From: Flavobacterium fluviatile
GTDB taxonomy: Bacteria > Bacteroidota > Bacteroidia > Flavobacteriales > Flavobacteriaceae
Direction of reading: 5' to 3'
NCBI RefSeq assembly: GCF_010645065.1
Contig: NZ_JAADZW010000021.1
Span: 26,909 to 90,908 of the forward strand
Length of the DNA stretch: 64,000 nucleotides
Shown here: piece by piece, positions 25,987 through 33,467 of the stretch
Numbering within the stretch: the first letter of the stretch is position 1
How the letters are laid out: each line of letters begins with the position of its first letter
The notes under the pieces: model-generated
What the model saw: only the letters and a program-made list of their open reading frames with translations
The model's database searches: none
Told to the model about the DNA's origin: nothing
Translations under genes and position numbers: made by a program

Positions 25987-27435
25987 TTATTCCGGATTAT
26001 TCAGTTTACTGTTTTTCTTTCCGTAAATGAAGTAGATAAGAATTCCTAATGCCATCCATATTATAAGTCTGGCCCAGCTTTCGTTTGGCAGCGAATACAT
26101 TAACGCAAAACAAATAACAATACCAGCTATCGGCACAAATGGAACCCACGGAGTTCTAAAGGCTCTAGGGGCATCCGGCATTTTTTTACGCATAACCATA
26201 ACACCTATACAAACTAATACGAATGCTAACAATGTCCCGATACTTACCATATGTCCTAAGTCACTAACAGGTACCAGCCCTGCAAATAAGCTGACAAATA
26301 TTAAAAAGAAAAGATTTGTTTTCCATGGAGTACGGAATTTTGCATGGATTTCGCTAAAGAATGGAGGCAGTAAGCCATCTTTACTCATTGTATAAAAGAC
26401 ACGGCTTTGTCCCATTAACATTACCAGCATTACAGAGGTGTAACCAGCCAGAATAGCAATAATTAAACCAGTCTGCAAAAAGTCATATCCGGTTACAGCA
26501 AAAGCTGTAGCTGCTGGTTTCGCATCACCTGCAAATTTATAGTAAGGTACAAGTCCGGTCATAACATGAGAAAACAATACATATAGCAAGGTACAGATTA
26601 CTAAGGAGCCCAAAATACCAATAGGCATTCCTTTCTGTGGGTCTTTGGCTTCCTGAGCGGCAGTAGAAACAGCATCAAAGCCAATAAAAGCAAAGAAAAC
26701 AGTACCGGCACCTGCAGCAATTCCTGACCATCCAAATTTTCCAAAAACGCCTGTATTTTCAGGGATGTAAGGAGTATAATTGGTTGTGTCTATAAATTTC
26801 CATCCTAATACAATAAATATAACAACTACCGCAACTTTTACCACTACTAATATATTATTTATTGTTGCGGATTCTTTTGTTCCTTTAATTAATAATAGGG
26901 AAAGTAATGAAACGATAAAAATCGCGGGTAAATTGACGATTCCTCCTTCTATCACAGTGCCATTGCTTAATGTCAGAGTTTCCCAGGGAGAACAAATTAA
27001 GTCAGGAGGAAGATGAATATTAAACTTTGCCAATAGTTCAAGCAGGTATCTCGACCAGCTTACGCCAACTGTAGCAGCTCCTAAAGCATATTCTAAAACT
27101 AAATCCCATCCTATTATCCAGGCCATAAATTCTCCCATTGTAGCATAAGAATAGGTATATGCACTACCGGCAACCGGAATCATTGAAGCAAATTCAGCAT
27201 AGCACAACCCCGCAAATGCACATCCTATTGCGGCTAAAACAAATGATAATGTTACGGCAGGACCTGCATGGTCTGCAGCTGCAATTCCTGTTAGGGAAAA
27301 TAACCCTGCCCCAATAATTGCTCCAACTCCAAGTGCAACAAGCGAACGTGAAGATAAGGTTCTTTTTAATCCTTTTTCAGATTCGGATGCTTCACCAAGC
27401 AATACCGAAAGAGGTTTAGTTTTCCAAATTGACAT
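25987..27435 (-). CDS. Amino acid permease, cationic amino acid transporter (CAT) type
   Basis: I place the start at 27435 (MSIWKTKP) and not at the in-frame ATG at 27468, because the -7 promoter box at 27473-27466 overlaps the latter and would put transcription start downstream of it. The 482-residue product has the APC-superfamily start ALGVGAIIGAGLFSLTG and about 12-14 transmembrane helices, plus the CAT-type conserved segments AFAGLCYAEFASMIPVAGSAY and FFAFIGFDAVSTAAQEAKDPQKGMPIGI (residues ~240-270). It imports or exchanges amino acids across the inner membrane. The exact substrate is not determined. It is a single gene with its own promoter and terminator. Confidence 0.9.
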   Translation of the reverse strand: MSIWKTKPLSVLLGEASESEKGLKRTLSSRSLVALGVGAIIGAGLFSLTGIAAADHAGPAVTLSFVLAAIGCAFAGLCYAEFASMIPVAGSAYTYSYATMGEFMAWIIGWDLVLEYALGAATVGVSWSRYLLELLAKFNIHLPPDLICSPWETLTLSNGTVIEGGIVNLPAIFIVSLLSLLLIKGTKESATINNILVVVKVAVVVIFIVLGWKFIDTTNYTPYIPENTGVFGKFGWSGIAAGAGTVFFAFIGFDAVSTAAQEAKDPQKGMPIGILGSLVICTLLYVLFSHVMTGLVPYYKFAGDAKPAATAFAVTGYDFLQTGLIIAILAGYTSVMLVMLMGQSRVFYTMSKDGLLPPFFSEIHAKFRTPWKTNLFFLIFVSLFAGLVPVSDLGHMVSIGTLLAFVLVCIGVMVMRKKMPDAPRAFRTPWVPFVPIAGIVICFALMYSLPNESWARLIIWMALGILIYFIYGKKNSKLNNPE

Positions 27436-27465
27436 ATATAATATTGGTTTATTGTTATTAAGCTT

Positions 27466-27499
27466 CAAATGTATTGTTTTTTGTAAAAAATAAAAACAA
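27466..27499 (-). promoter_or_regulatory. Promoter of the CAT-type permease
   Basis: Minus strand 27473-27466 reads TACATTTG, a perfect TAnnTTTG box. TTG at 27499-27497 lies 23 bp upstream, at the edge of the usual spacing. The box position decides the start codon choice for the gene. Confidence 0.55.
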
Positions 27500-27608
27500 T
27501 TATAAACTTTTAAGTTATAAAATATTTAATTTTTAGTTAGAATACGATACAAAAGTTCTGATTTATCTTCAATACTTCATAGCACTAACAAATGTTTTTT
27601 CATTTTTT

Positions 27609-27616
27609 TATTTTTG
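27609..27616 (+). promoter_or_regulatory. Candidate -7 box for the helix-hairpin-helix gene
   Basis: TATTTTTG followed by CAAA, 64 bp before the start codon at 27681. It matches TAnnTTTG; no good -33 element was identified. Confidence 0.35.
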
Positions 27617-27680
27617 CAAACATCATATTGCGGTATTTTCTTATAAATTAGCACATGTTAAATTTGCTAAAAGCTTAAAA

Positions 27681-28568
27681 ATGAATTTTAAAGATGTTCT
27701 GAGAGTTTTAAAATATACTAGCCAACAACGTAAAGGCATTTTTTATCTGCTAATTTTAATTATTGTTTTACAGCTGTTTTATTTTTACTCTGATTTCAGT
27801 CAGTCTGACAAAGTAAATCCAGAAGAACAGAATTGGCTGGCTTTGCAATCTGAAATTGACTCCTTAAAAACACTCAAGAAAGGTTATAAACTTAAAATTT
27901 ATCCTTTTAATCCCAATTTTATTTCAGATTATAAAGGATACAAACTCGGAATGTCAATTAAGGAAATCGACAGGTTTTTGGCTTTTAGAAAAGAAAACAA
28001 ATATGTCCGTTCTGCAGAAGAGTTTCAGAAAGTAACCAAAGTTTCTGATTCTTTATTAGATGTTATTTCACCTTATTTCAAATTTCCTGATTGGATTCGG
28101 GATAAGAAAACTTTTAATAATTACAGCAAAGAATATGCTACAAAATCATTTTCTAAAAAGGAAAAAATGGTTGTTTTGGATATCAATCAGGCAAGTCAGG
28201 AAGATTTAATGAAAATTAAAGGAATTGGTGAAGCATTGTCATTGCGGATTTTAAAACAAAAAGAAAACATGAAAGCTTTTGTTTCTATGGAACAATTAAA
28301 AGATGTATGGGGGCTTTCTCCGGAGGTTATAAATGAATTACAAAAGTATTTTAGAGTTTCTTCTTTCCCGGTAATTAAAAAAATCCCTGTAAATGATGCA
28401 TCCTTAAAGGAGTTGTCTCAGTTTCCATATTTTAGATATGCTTTGGCGAAGCAGATTGTAACTTACAGGAGCATGAACGGAAATATTAAAAATATTGAGG
28501 ATTTAATAAATATTAAAGGCTTTCCTGTTGAAAAAGCAAATATAATTAGTTTATATTTGGAGTTCTAA
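27681..28568 (+). CDS. Helix-hairpin-helix protein (ComEA-like)
   Basis: A 295-residue protein. One transmembrane helix lies near the N-terminus (~20-36, FYLLILIIVLQLFYFYS), so most of the protein faces the periplasm. At least three helix-hairpin-helix units follow: NPNFISDYKGYKLGMSIKEID (~71-91), LDINQASQEDLMKIKGIGEALSLRIL (~168-193, the best ComEA match) and VNDASLKELSQFPYFRYALAKQIV. ComEA-type proteins bind double-stranded DNA during uptake. A similar role here is plausible but unproven, since no other competence genes are adjacent. The acyl-CoA dehydrogenase starts 13 bp downstream, so the two may be co-transcribed. Confidence 0.85.
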   Translation: MNFKDVLRVLKYTSQQRKGIFYLLILIIVLQLFYFYSDFSQSDKVNPEEQNWLALQSEIDSLKTLKKGYKLKIYPFNPNFISDYKGYKLGMSIKEIDRFLAFRKENKYVRSAEEFQKVTKVSDSLLDVISPYFKFPDWIRDKKTFNNYSKEYATKSFSKKEKMVVLDINQASQEDLMKIKGIGEALSLRILKQKENMKAFVSMEQLKDVWGLSPEVINELQKYFRVSSFPVIKKIPVNDASLKELSQFPYFRYALAKQIVTYRSMNGNIKNIEDLINIKGFPVEKANIISLYLEF

Positions 28569-28581
28569 AACCAGGTTACAA

Positions 28582-29724
28582 ATGAATTTTGATTTTAATG
28601 AAACGCAGTCTATGATTGCGCAGTCTATAAAAGATTTTACCGAAAAAAACATAAGACCATATATGATGGAGTGGGATGAAGCGCAAACATTTCCAATTCC
28701 ATTGTTTAAAAAATTAGGTGAAATGGGATTTATGGGAGTCTTGGTGCCTGAGGAATATGGTGGATCTGGTTTAGGATACCATGAATATGTTACAGTAGTC
28801 GAAGAAATATCAAAAGTTGATCCGTCGATTGGATTGTCGGTTGCAGCGCATAATTCATTATGTACAAATCATATTTTGACTTTTGGTAATGAACAACAAA
28901 AGAAAAAATGGCTGCCAAAGCTCGCAACAGCAGAACATATTGGTGCTTGGGGACTGACAGAGCACAATACAGGTTCTGATGCGGGAGGCATGAACACAAC
29001 AGCTGTTAAAGATGGTGATTTTTGGATTGTAAACGGAGCGAAAAATTTTATAACACATGCGATTTCAGGAGATGTTGCAGTTGTTGTAGTTCGTACCGGA
29101 GAAAAAGGTGATTCCAAAGGTATGACGGCTTTTGTATTTGAAAAAGGTATGCCCGGATTTACTTCAGGAAAGAAAGAAAATAAATTAGGAATGCGTGCCA
29201 GCGAAACAGCTGAACTGGTTTTTGATAATTGTCGGGTTCCGGATGAAAATAGATTGGGGGAAGTGGGCCAAGGGTTTGTTCAGGCTATGAAAATTCTGGA
29301 TGGAGGAAGAATTTCTATTGGAGCCTTGTCACTCGGAATTGCAAAAGGAGCTTATGAAGCAGCACTTAAATATTCAAAAGAAAGGTGTCAGTTTGGTCAG
29401 CCGATCAGTAACTTTCAGGGAATTTCATTCAAACTCGCTGATATGGCTACTGAAATCGAAGCATCTGAATTATTATTGCATAAGGCAGCTTTCTTAAAGC
29501 AACAACACAAGCCAGTTACTACTTTAGGAGCAATGGCAAAAATGTATGCTTCGGAAGTTTGTGTTAAGGTTGCAAATGAAGCAGTTCAGATTCATGGCGG
29601 ATATGGCTATACAAAAGATTTTCCGGTAGAGAAATTTTACAGGGATGCTAAATTATGTACTATTGGTGAAGGAACGACAGAGATTCAAAAATTAGTTATT
29701 TCCAGAAATTTATTGAAAGAATAA
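28582..29724 (+). CDS. Acyl-CoA dehydrogenase
   Basis: A 380-residue flavoenzyme of the standard ACAD length: N-terminal helical domain (MNFDFNETQSMIAQSIKDF), central beta domain with GAWGLTEHNTGSDAGG and NGAKNFITHA that hold FAD and substrate, and C-terminal helical domain with VQIHGGYGYTKDFPVEKFYRDAK. The catalytic base is the Glu in IGEGTTEIQ (residue ~364), in the position of human MCAD Glu376, so short- to medium-chain specificity is likely. It makes the 2-enoyl-CoA in fatty acid or branched-chain degradation, passing electrons to ETF. It lies 13 bp after the helix-hairpin-helix gene. Confidence 0.95.
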   Translation: MNFDFNETQSMIAQSIKDFTEKNIRPYMMEWDEAQTFPIPLFKKLGEMGFMGVLVPEEYGGSGLGYHEYVTVVEEISKVDPSIGLSVAAHNSLCTNHILTFGNEQQKKKWLPKLATAEHIGAWGLTEHNTGSDAGGMNTTAVKDGDFWIVNGAKNFITHAISGDVAVVVVRTGEKGDSKGMTAFVFEKGMPGFTSGKKENKLGMRASETAELVFDNCRVPDENRLGEVGQGFVQAMKILDGGRISIGALSLGIAKGAYEAALKYSKERCQFGQPISNFQGISFKLADMATEIEASELLLHKAAFLKQQHKPVTTLGAMAKMYASEVCVKVANEAVQIHGGYGYTKDFPVEKFYRDAKLCTIGEGTTEIQKLVISRNLLKE

Positions 29725-29821
29725 AGAATATTATGAGTTAAAGTCTATTGTCTTTTATCTGTGTTCTTTTTTCTTTTTAAAATAATTTATAATTTATAAG
29801 TCGTAATTCAGAATTAATATT

Positions 29822-29829
29822 TACTTTTG
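29822..29829 (+). promoter_or_regulatory. rpsU: Promoter -7 box of rpsU
   Basis: TACTTTTG matches TAnnTTTG and is followed by CAG. Transcription would begin only a few bases before the SD sequence, giving a leader of about 25 nt. Confidence 0.55.
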
Positions 29830-29840
29830 CAGCCTTAACG

Positions 29841-29850
29841 AAAGGAGGTG
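29841..29850 (+). promoter_or_regulatory. rpsU: Unusually strong Shine-Dalgarno sequence of rpsU
   Basis: AAAGGAGGTG is perfectly complementary over 10 nt to the conserved 3' end of 16S rRNA (CACCTCCTTT in DNA letters). The GGAGG core ends 10 nt before the ATG. No other gene in this window has a comparable SD. Published Flavobacterium johnsoniae work ties this to bS21-controlled autoregulation. Confidence 0.9.
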
Positions 29851-29858
29851 TCTATATT

Positions 29859-30053
29859 ATGTTAATTATACCAATTAAAGACGGAGAAAATATCGATAGA
29901 GCATTAAAGCGCTATAAAAGAAAATTTGATAAAACAGGAACTGTTCGTCAACTAAGAGCACGTACTGCTTTTATTAAGCCTTCTGTTGTCAAAAGAGCTC
30001 AAATTCAAAAAGCGGCTTACATTCAGGGCTTGAAAGATAGTTTAGAGAGTTAA
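29859..30053 (+). CDS. rpsU: 30S ribosomal protein bS21
   Basis: A 64-residue basic protein: MLIIPIKDGENIDRALKRYK, then KTGTVRQLRARTAFIKPSV. It is the normal length for Bacteroidota bS21. In Flavobacterium ribosomes bS21, with bS6 and bS18, holds the 16S 3' tail so that most mRNAs are translated without SD pairing. The start is fixed by the strong SD at 29841-29850. A short leader before it and a terminator after it make this a monocistronic unit at the head of a conserved block with xer and hpf. Confidence 0.97.
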   Translation: MLIIPIKDGENIDRALKRYKRKFDKTGTVRQLRARTAFIKPSVVKRAQIQKAAYIQGLKDSLES

Positions 30054-30076
30054 TATCAGCTTTTTTTAAAATAATT

Positions 30077-30124
30077 ACCGTTAGTCATCAAAATAAATTA
30101 ACTTTGATGCTAACGGTTTTTTTT
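30077..30124 (+). terminator. Terminator of rpsU
   Basis: ACCGTTAG-x2-ATCAAA pairs with TTTGAT-x-CTAACGGT around an AATAAATTAAC-type loop, and eight T follow. Long stem, 24 bp after the rpsU stop. Confidence 0.88.
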
Positions 30125-30173
30125 ATGCTTAATTTTTAAGTAGTGATAATGTAAAAAAAATATTCTGTTTCTT

Positions 30174-31067
30174 ATGAAGTCAAATAAAGATGCATTTCGT
30201 GATTATCTTCAGTTGGAGAAAAAGTATTCAGAACATACTGTTAATGCTTATCTGAATGATATTTCGTTTTTTGAGATGTTTAATAAAGCTCGTTTTGATC
30301 AGGATGGTATTGAAGGTGTGAATTACAGTCAGATCAGGAGCTGGATTGTTTCGTTGGTAGATGAAGGTGTTTCAAATGTGTCTGTTAACAGGAAAATGGC
30401 TTCCTTAAAATCCTTTTATAAGTTTATTTTAAAAACAAAACAAATTGAAGTTAGTCCAATGCTAAAGCATAAAGCATTAAAGACTCCTAAAATTGTTCAG
30501 ATTCCTTTTTCTGAAAAAGAATTAACTGATTTGATGCGCGAGGTTGGAACTCCTGTTGGTTTCGAAGAAATAAGAGATAAGTTAATCGTGGATCTTTTCT
30601 ATACGACTGGAATGCGAAGGGCTGAATTGATACATTTAATGCTGGTTAATGTGGATTTGTCTTCAAACGTTGTTAAGGTTTTAGGTAAAAGAAATAAAGA
30701 ACGTATCATTCCGGTTTTGCCAATCATTACCGAGCAGTTTAAAATGTATTTGTGTGAGCGTTCGTCTGTAGAGGGAATAGTGGATGGGGATTATTTTTTT
30801 ATTTCTAAAAAAGGGTTAAAATTAAGCGAATCTTTTGTGTATCGTCTAATAAATTCATACTTTAGTAGGGTCTCTGAAAAGGTAAAAAAGAGTCCTCATG
30901 TGCTTCGGCATACATTTGCGACTCATTTATTAAATAACGGAGCAGATTTAAATTCAGTTAAAGAATTATTAGGGCATTCTAGTTTGGCTTCTACTCAGGT
31001 ATATACTCACAATAGTTTAGCGGAACTTAAAAAAGTATATGCTGGTGCACATCCGAGAAGTAAATAA
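30174..31067 (+). CDS. Tyrosine recombinase, XerC/XerD type
   Basis: A 297-residue recombinase, typical Xer length. The N-terminal SAM-like domain (~3-90) covers YSEHTVNAYLNDISFF and VNRKMASLKSFYKF. The catalytic domain has all expected residues: R148 (TGMRRAEL), K172 (LGKRNKER), H242 and R245 (HVLRHTFATHLL), H268 (LLGHSSLAS) and nucleophile Y277 (VYTH). It would resolve chromosome dimers at dif with a partner Xer. The position between rpsU and hpf is conserved in Flavobacteriia and argues for a housekeeping recombinase rather than an integrase. XerC and XerD cannot be told apart from the sequence alone. Confidence 0.92.
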   Translation: MKSNKDAFRDYLQLEKKYSEHTVNAYLNDISFFEMFNKARFDQDGIEGVNYSQIRSWIVSLVDEGVSNVSVNRKMASLKSFYKFILKTKQIEVSPMLKHKALKTPKIVQIPFSEKELTDLMREVGTPVGFEEIRDKLIVDLFYTTGMRRAELIHLMLVNVDLSSNVVKVLGKRNKERIIPVLPIITEQFKMYLCERSSVEGIVDGDYFFISKKGLKLSESFVYRLINSYFSRVSEKVKKSPHVLRHTFATHLLNNGADLNSVKELLGHSSLASTQVYTHNSLAELKKVYAGAHPRSK

Positions 31068-31101
31068 TAGTTCTGAAATGTTTAATCTTAAAATTAGTAT
31101 T

Positions 31102-31404
31102 ATGAAGGTAGATGTTCATGCCGTTAACTTTACTGTTGACAGAAAGTTGGTAGATTTTATTCAGGAAAGAATGGATAAATTAGAAAAATATTACGATCGG
31201 GTTGTCTCTGCAGACGTTTTTTTAAAAGTGGAAAGAACAAGTGATAAAGAGAATAAAGTTGTCGAGATTAAGATTAATGTTCCTGGAGATGAATTTCTCG
31301 TTAAAAAACAATGTAAGACTTTTGAAGAAGCGGTAGAACTTTCGGCGGAATCATTAGAACGTTTGCTGGTAAAAAGGAAAGAAAAGATAAGAGCTCACAT
31401 ATAA
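31102..31404 (+). CDS. hpf: Ribosome hibernation-promoting factor, HPF/YfiA family
   Basis: I use the ATG at 31102 (MKVDVHAVNF), not the upstream in-frame ATG at 31039 that would overlap the xer gene. The 100-residue product is a short HPF: FTVDRKLVDFIQERMDKLEKYY, then SADVFLKVERTS and EIKINVPGDEFLVKKQCKTFEEAVELSAESLERLL, giving the beta-alpha-beta3-alpha fold. It lacks the C-terminal dimerisation domain of long HPF. It would bind the 30S decoding site in slow growth. It follows the xer stop by 34 bp and is probably in the same transcript. Confidence 0.9.
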   Translation: MKVDVHAVNFTVDRKLVDFIQERMDKLEKYYDRVVSADVFLKVERTSDKENKVVEIKINVPGDEFLVKKQCKTFEEAVELSAESLERLLVKRKEKIRAHI

Positions 31405-31427
31405 TTGAAATTTTTTTTCGAAAAATG

Positions 31428-31458
31428 TTTTGATACAAAGATAAAATAGCTACATTTG
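31428..31458 (+). promoter_or_regulatory. Promoter of the tRNA-tuf operon
   Basis: TTTTG (31428-31432), an 18-bp spacer and TACATTTG (31451-31458) match the Bacteroidota consensus TTTG-N17-23-TAnnTTTG. It is the best promoter match in the window and precedes a highly expressed tRNA/translation-factor operon. Confidence 0.8.
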
Positions 31459-31460
31459 CA

Positions 31461-31486
31461 GTCCGTTAGAAATAGCGGACTTTTTT
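31461..31486 (+). terminator. Hairpin with T run at the hpf / tRNA boundary
   Basis: GTCCGTT (31461-31467) pairs with AGCGGAC (31474-31480, one G-T pair) and is followed by TTTTTT. The stem begins 2 bp after the -7 box, so it probably ends hpf transcripts while new tRNA transcripts start inside or near it. Confidence 0.6.
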
Positions 31487-31495
31487 ATTGCATTC

Positions 31496-31569
31496 GCCGA
31501 TGTAGCTCAGCTGGCTAGAGCAGCTGATTTGTAATCAGCAGGTCGTGGGTTCGAGTCCCTCTATCGGCT
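31496..31569 (+). tRNA. trnT: tRNA-Thr (anticodon TGT)
   Basis: Full cloverleaf: acceptor GCCGATG / TATCGGC (one G-T pair), D arm GCTC...GAGC, anticodon stem GCTGA / TCAGC with loop TTTGTAA giving TGT, and T arm GTGGG-TTCGAGT-CCCTC. The discriminator is T; CCA is not encoded. It reads ACA (and ACG by wobble). Confidence 0.95.
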
Positions 31570-31629
31570 CAATAAATTTCAAATGCGATTTGAAATTAGT
31601 TCTTTAAAATGATGGAATTTTAAAAATTA

Positions 31630-31710
31630 GGGGAGATACTCAAGCGGCCAACGAGGGCAGACTGTAAATCTGCTGTGTGAACTTCGCAGGTTCGAATCCT
31701 GCTCTCCCCA
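31630..31710 (+). tRNA. trnY: tRNA-Tyr (anticodon GTA)
   Basis: Acceptor GGGGAGA / TCTCCCC, anticodon stem GCAGA / TCTGC with loop CTGTAAA giving GTA, a long variable arm as expected for tRNA-Tyr, and T arm GCAGG-TTCGAAT-CCTGC. The discriminator is A. Confidence 0.95.
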
Positions 31711-31792
31711 CAAAATGGATTTTAGATGGTTTTTCAGGTTTTGATTTTAATGAAATGAAATGCTGAATTGGAACTTTTAAATCAAGGATTCT

Positions 31793-31864
31793 GCCGGTGT
31801 AGCTCAGGGGTAGAGTGCTTCCTTGGTAAGGAAGAGGTCTCGGGTTCAAATCCCGACATTGGCT
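31793..31864 (+). tRNA. trnT: tRNA-Thr (anticodon GGT)
   Basis: Acceptor GCCGGTG / CATTGGC (two G-T pairs), D arm GCTC...GAGT, anticodon stem CTTCC / GGAAG with loop TTGGTAA giving GGT, and T arm TCGGG-TTCAAAT-CCCGA. It reads ACC and ACU, complementing the first tRNA-Thr. Confidence 0.94.
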
Positions 31865-31919
31865 CAAGTAAGTAGGAAATTGAAAATTAATATATAACTA
31901 AGATTAAAAATTAAGTAAA

Positions 31920-33107
31920 ATGGCAAAGGAGAATTTTAATCGTTCCAAACCGCACTTAAACATAGGTACAATTGGACACGTGGATCACGGAAAAACTACA
32001 TTAACTGCTGCAATTACAAGAGTATTGTCAGATGCTGGTTACTGTCAAGCAAAATCGTTTGATCAAATCGATAACGCTCCAGAGGAGAAAGAAAGAGGTA
32101 TTACTATTAATACATCACACGTAGAGTACGAAACTGCTAACCGTCACTACGCTCACGTTGACTGTCCAGGTCACGCGGATTACGTAAAGAACATGGTTAC
32201 TGGTGCTGCTCAGATGGACGGAGCTATCTTAGTAGTTGCTGCTACAGATGGTCCAATGCCACAAACTCGTGAGCACATCCTTTTAGGTCGTCAGGTTGGT
32301 ATTCCAAGAATCGTTGTTTTCATGAACAAAGTGGATATGGTTGATGATGCTGAGTTGTTAGAGCTTGTTGAAATGGAAATTAGAGATTTATTATCTTTCT
32401 ACGAATATGATGGAGATAATGGTCCTGTTGTTCAGGGTTCTGCTTTAGGTGGATTGAACAATGATCCAAACTGGGTTCCTAAAATTATTGAATTAATGGA
32501 AGCTGTTGATGCCTGGATCGAAGAGCCAGTGCGTGACGTAGCAAAACCATTCTTGATGCCGGTTGAGGACGTATTTACTATTACAGGTCGTGGAACTGTT
32601 GCTACAGGTCGTATCGAAACTGGAGTTGCTAATACTGGAGATCCTGTTGAAATCATTGGTATGGGAGCTGAAAAATTAACTTCTACTATTACAGGAGTTG
32701 AGATGTTCCGTAAAATCCTTGACAGAGGTGAAGCTGGAGATAACGTAGGTTTATTGTTAAGAGGTATTGATAAAGCTGATATCAAAAGAGGTATGGTTAT
32801 TATTAAGCCAGGATCAGTAAAACCACACGCTAAATTTAAAGCTGAGGTTTATATCTTGAAAAAAGAAGAAGGTGGACGTCATACTCCATTCCACAATAAC
32901 TACCGTCCACAGTTCTACGTACGTACAACTGACGTAACTGGAGTTATTTCTTTACCAGCAGGTGTAGAGATGGTAATGCCAGGTGATAACTTGACAATTG
33001 AGGTTGCTTTATTAAGCCCAATCGCAATGAACGTAGGTTTACGTTTTGCTATCCGTGAAGGTGGTAGAACAGTAGGTGCTGGTCAGGTTACTGAAATTGT
33101 AGAGTAA
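31920..33107 (+). CDS. tuf: Translation elongation factor Tu
   Basis: A 395-residue GTPase of normal length. The G domain has GHVDHGKT (G1), RGITINTSHVEY (G2/switch I), DCPGHADY (G3) and NKVD (G4); domains II and III follow (TGRGTVATGRIETG, PHAKFKAEVYIL, PQFYVRTTDVTG) and it ends GAGQVTEIVE. It delivers aminoacyl-tRNA to the ribosome. The gene follows three tRNA genes without a promoter of its own, so it is read from the tRNA promoter at 31428-31458. This matches the thr-tyr-(gly)-thr-tuf arrangement known from Escherichia coli tufB. Confidence 0.98.
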   Translation: MAKENFNRSKPHLNIGTIGHVDHGKTTLTAAITRVLSDAGYCQAKSFDQIDNAPEEKERGITINTSHVEYETANRHYAHVDCPGHADYVKNMVTGAAQMDGAILVVAATDGPMPQTREHILLGRQVGIPRIVVFMNKVDMVDDAELLELVEMEIRDLLSFYEYDGDNGPVVQGSALGGLNNDPNWVPKIIELMEAVDAWIEEPVRDVAKPFLMPVEDVFTITGRGTVATGRIETGVANTGDPVEIIGMGAEKLTSTITGVEMFRKILDRGEAGDNVGLLLRGIDKADIKRGMVIIKPGSVKPHAKFKAEVYILKKEEGGRHTPFHNNYRPQFYVRTTDVTGVISLPAGVEMVMPGDNLTIEVALLSPIAMNVGLRFAIREGGRTVGAGQVTEIVE

Positions 33108-33127
33108 TTTCTATAAATATTAAAAAC

Positions 33128-33166
33128 AAAGCCAGTTGGTTTTTCTTAATTGAAACAACTGGCTTT
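33128..33166 (+). terminator. Hairpin between tuf and tRNA-Trp
   Basis: AAAGCCAGTTG (33128-33138) is perfectly complementary to CAACTGGCTTT (33156-33166), with a 17-nt loop. Only a short T run follows (TTTAATT), and tRNA-Trp begins five bases later. It may be a partial terminator or a processing site. Confidence 0.65.
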
Positions 33167-33170
33167 AATT

Positions 33171-33241
33171 ACGGGCGTAGTTCAAGGGTAGAATAGCGGT
33201 CTCCAAAACCGTTGATGGGGGTTCGAATCCCTCCGCCCGTG
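33171..33241 (+). tRNA. trnW: tRNA-Trp (anticodon CCA)
   Basis: Acceptor ACGGGCG / CGCCCGT, anticodon loop CTCCAAA giving CCA, T arm GGGGG-TTCGAAT-CCCTC (stem GGGGG/CCCTC with one mismatch-tolerant pair), and discriminator G as expected for Trp. It sits between tuf and secE, the standard order in this phylum. Confidence 0.95.
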
Positions 33242-33259
33242 CAATAAAAAATATATCAA

Positions 33260-33457
33260 ATGACAAAAGTTACGAATTATTTATCAGAGGCTTTCGAAGA
33301 GTTAAAGTCAAATGTTACTTGGCCGGCTTGGGCTGAGGTTCAGAAATTGACAATTGTTGTGGCTGTATTTTCGATTCTTTTCGCTTTGGCGACTTGGGGA
33401 GTAGACGAATTTTTTGCAAAAGCTTTGGCTGGATTTTTTAACTGGTTAAAAGGATAA
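33260..33457 (+). CDS. secE: Preprotein translocase subunit SecE
   Basis: A 65-residue single-span SecE of the short bacterial type. It has the amphipathic helix YLSEAFEELKSNVTWPAWAEV with the conserved E-L-x-x-V-x-W-P motif, then one transmembrane helix (~29-50, LTIVVAVFSILFALATWGVD). It clamps SecY in the Sec translocon. It lies 18 bp after tRNA-Trp and 10 bp before nusG in the usual secE-nusG-rplK order. Confidence 0.95.
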   Translation: MTKVTNYLSEAFEELKSNVTWPAWAEVQKLTIVVAVFSILFALATWGVDEFFAKALAGFFNWLKG

Positions 33458-33467
33458 TTTTTTTGTG

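Noticed and set aside
30174..31067. Xer recombinase as sign of an integrative element
   Set aside because: It sits in the conserved rpsU-xer-hpf core block; no phage genes, att repeats or cargo are next to it.
31496..31864. tRNA cluster as integration site
   Set aside because: No partial tRNA duplicate or integrase boundary is seen downstream; the genes continue in standard order into tuf.
31640..31867. 75-residue minus-strand frame with RDLNPRPLPYQGSTLPLSY
   Set aside because: It is the antisense of tRNA-Tyr and tRNA-Thr. This exact type of frame is a well-known artefact of tRNA genes.
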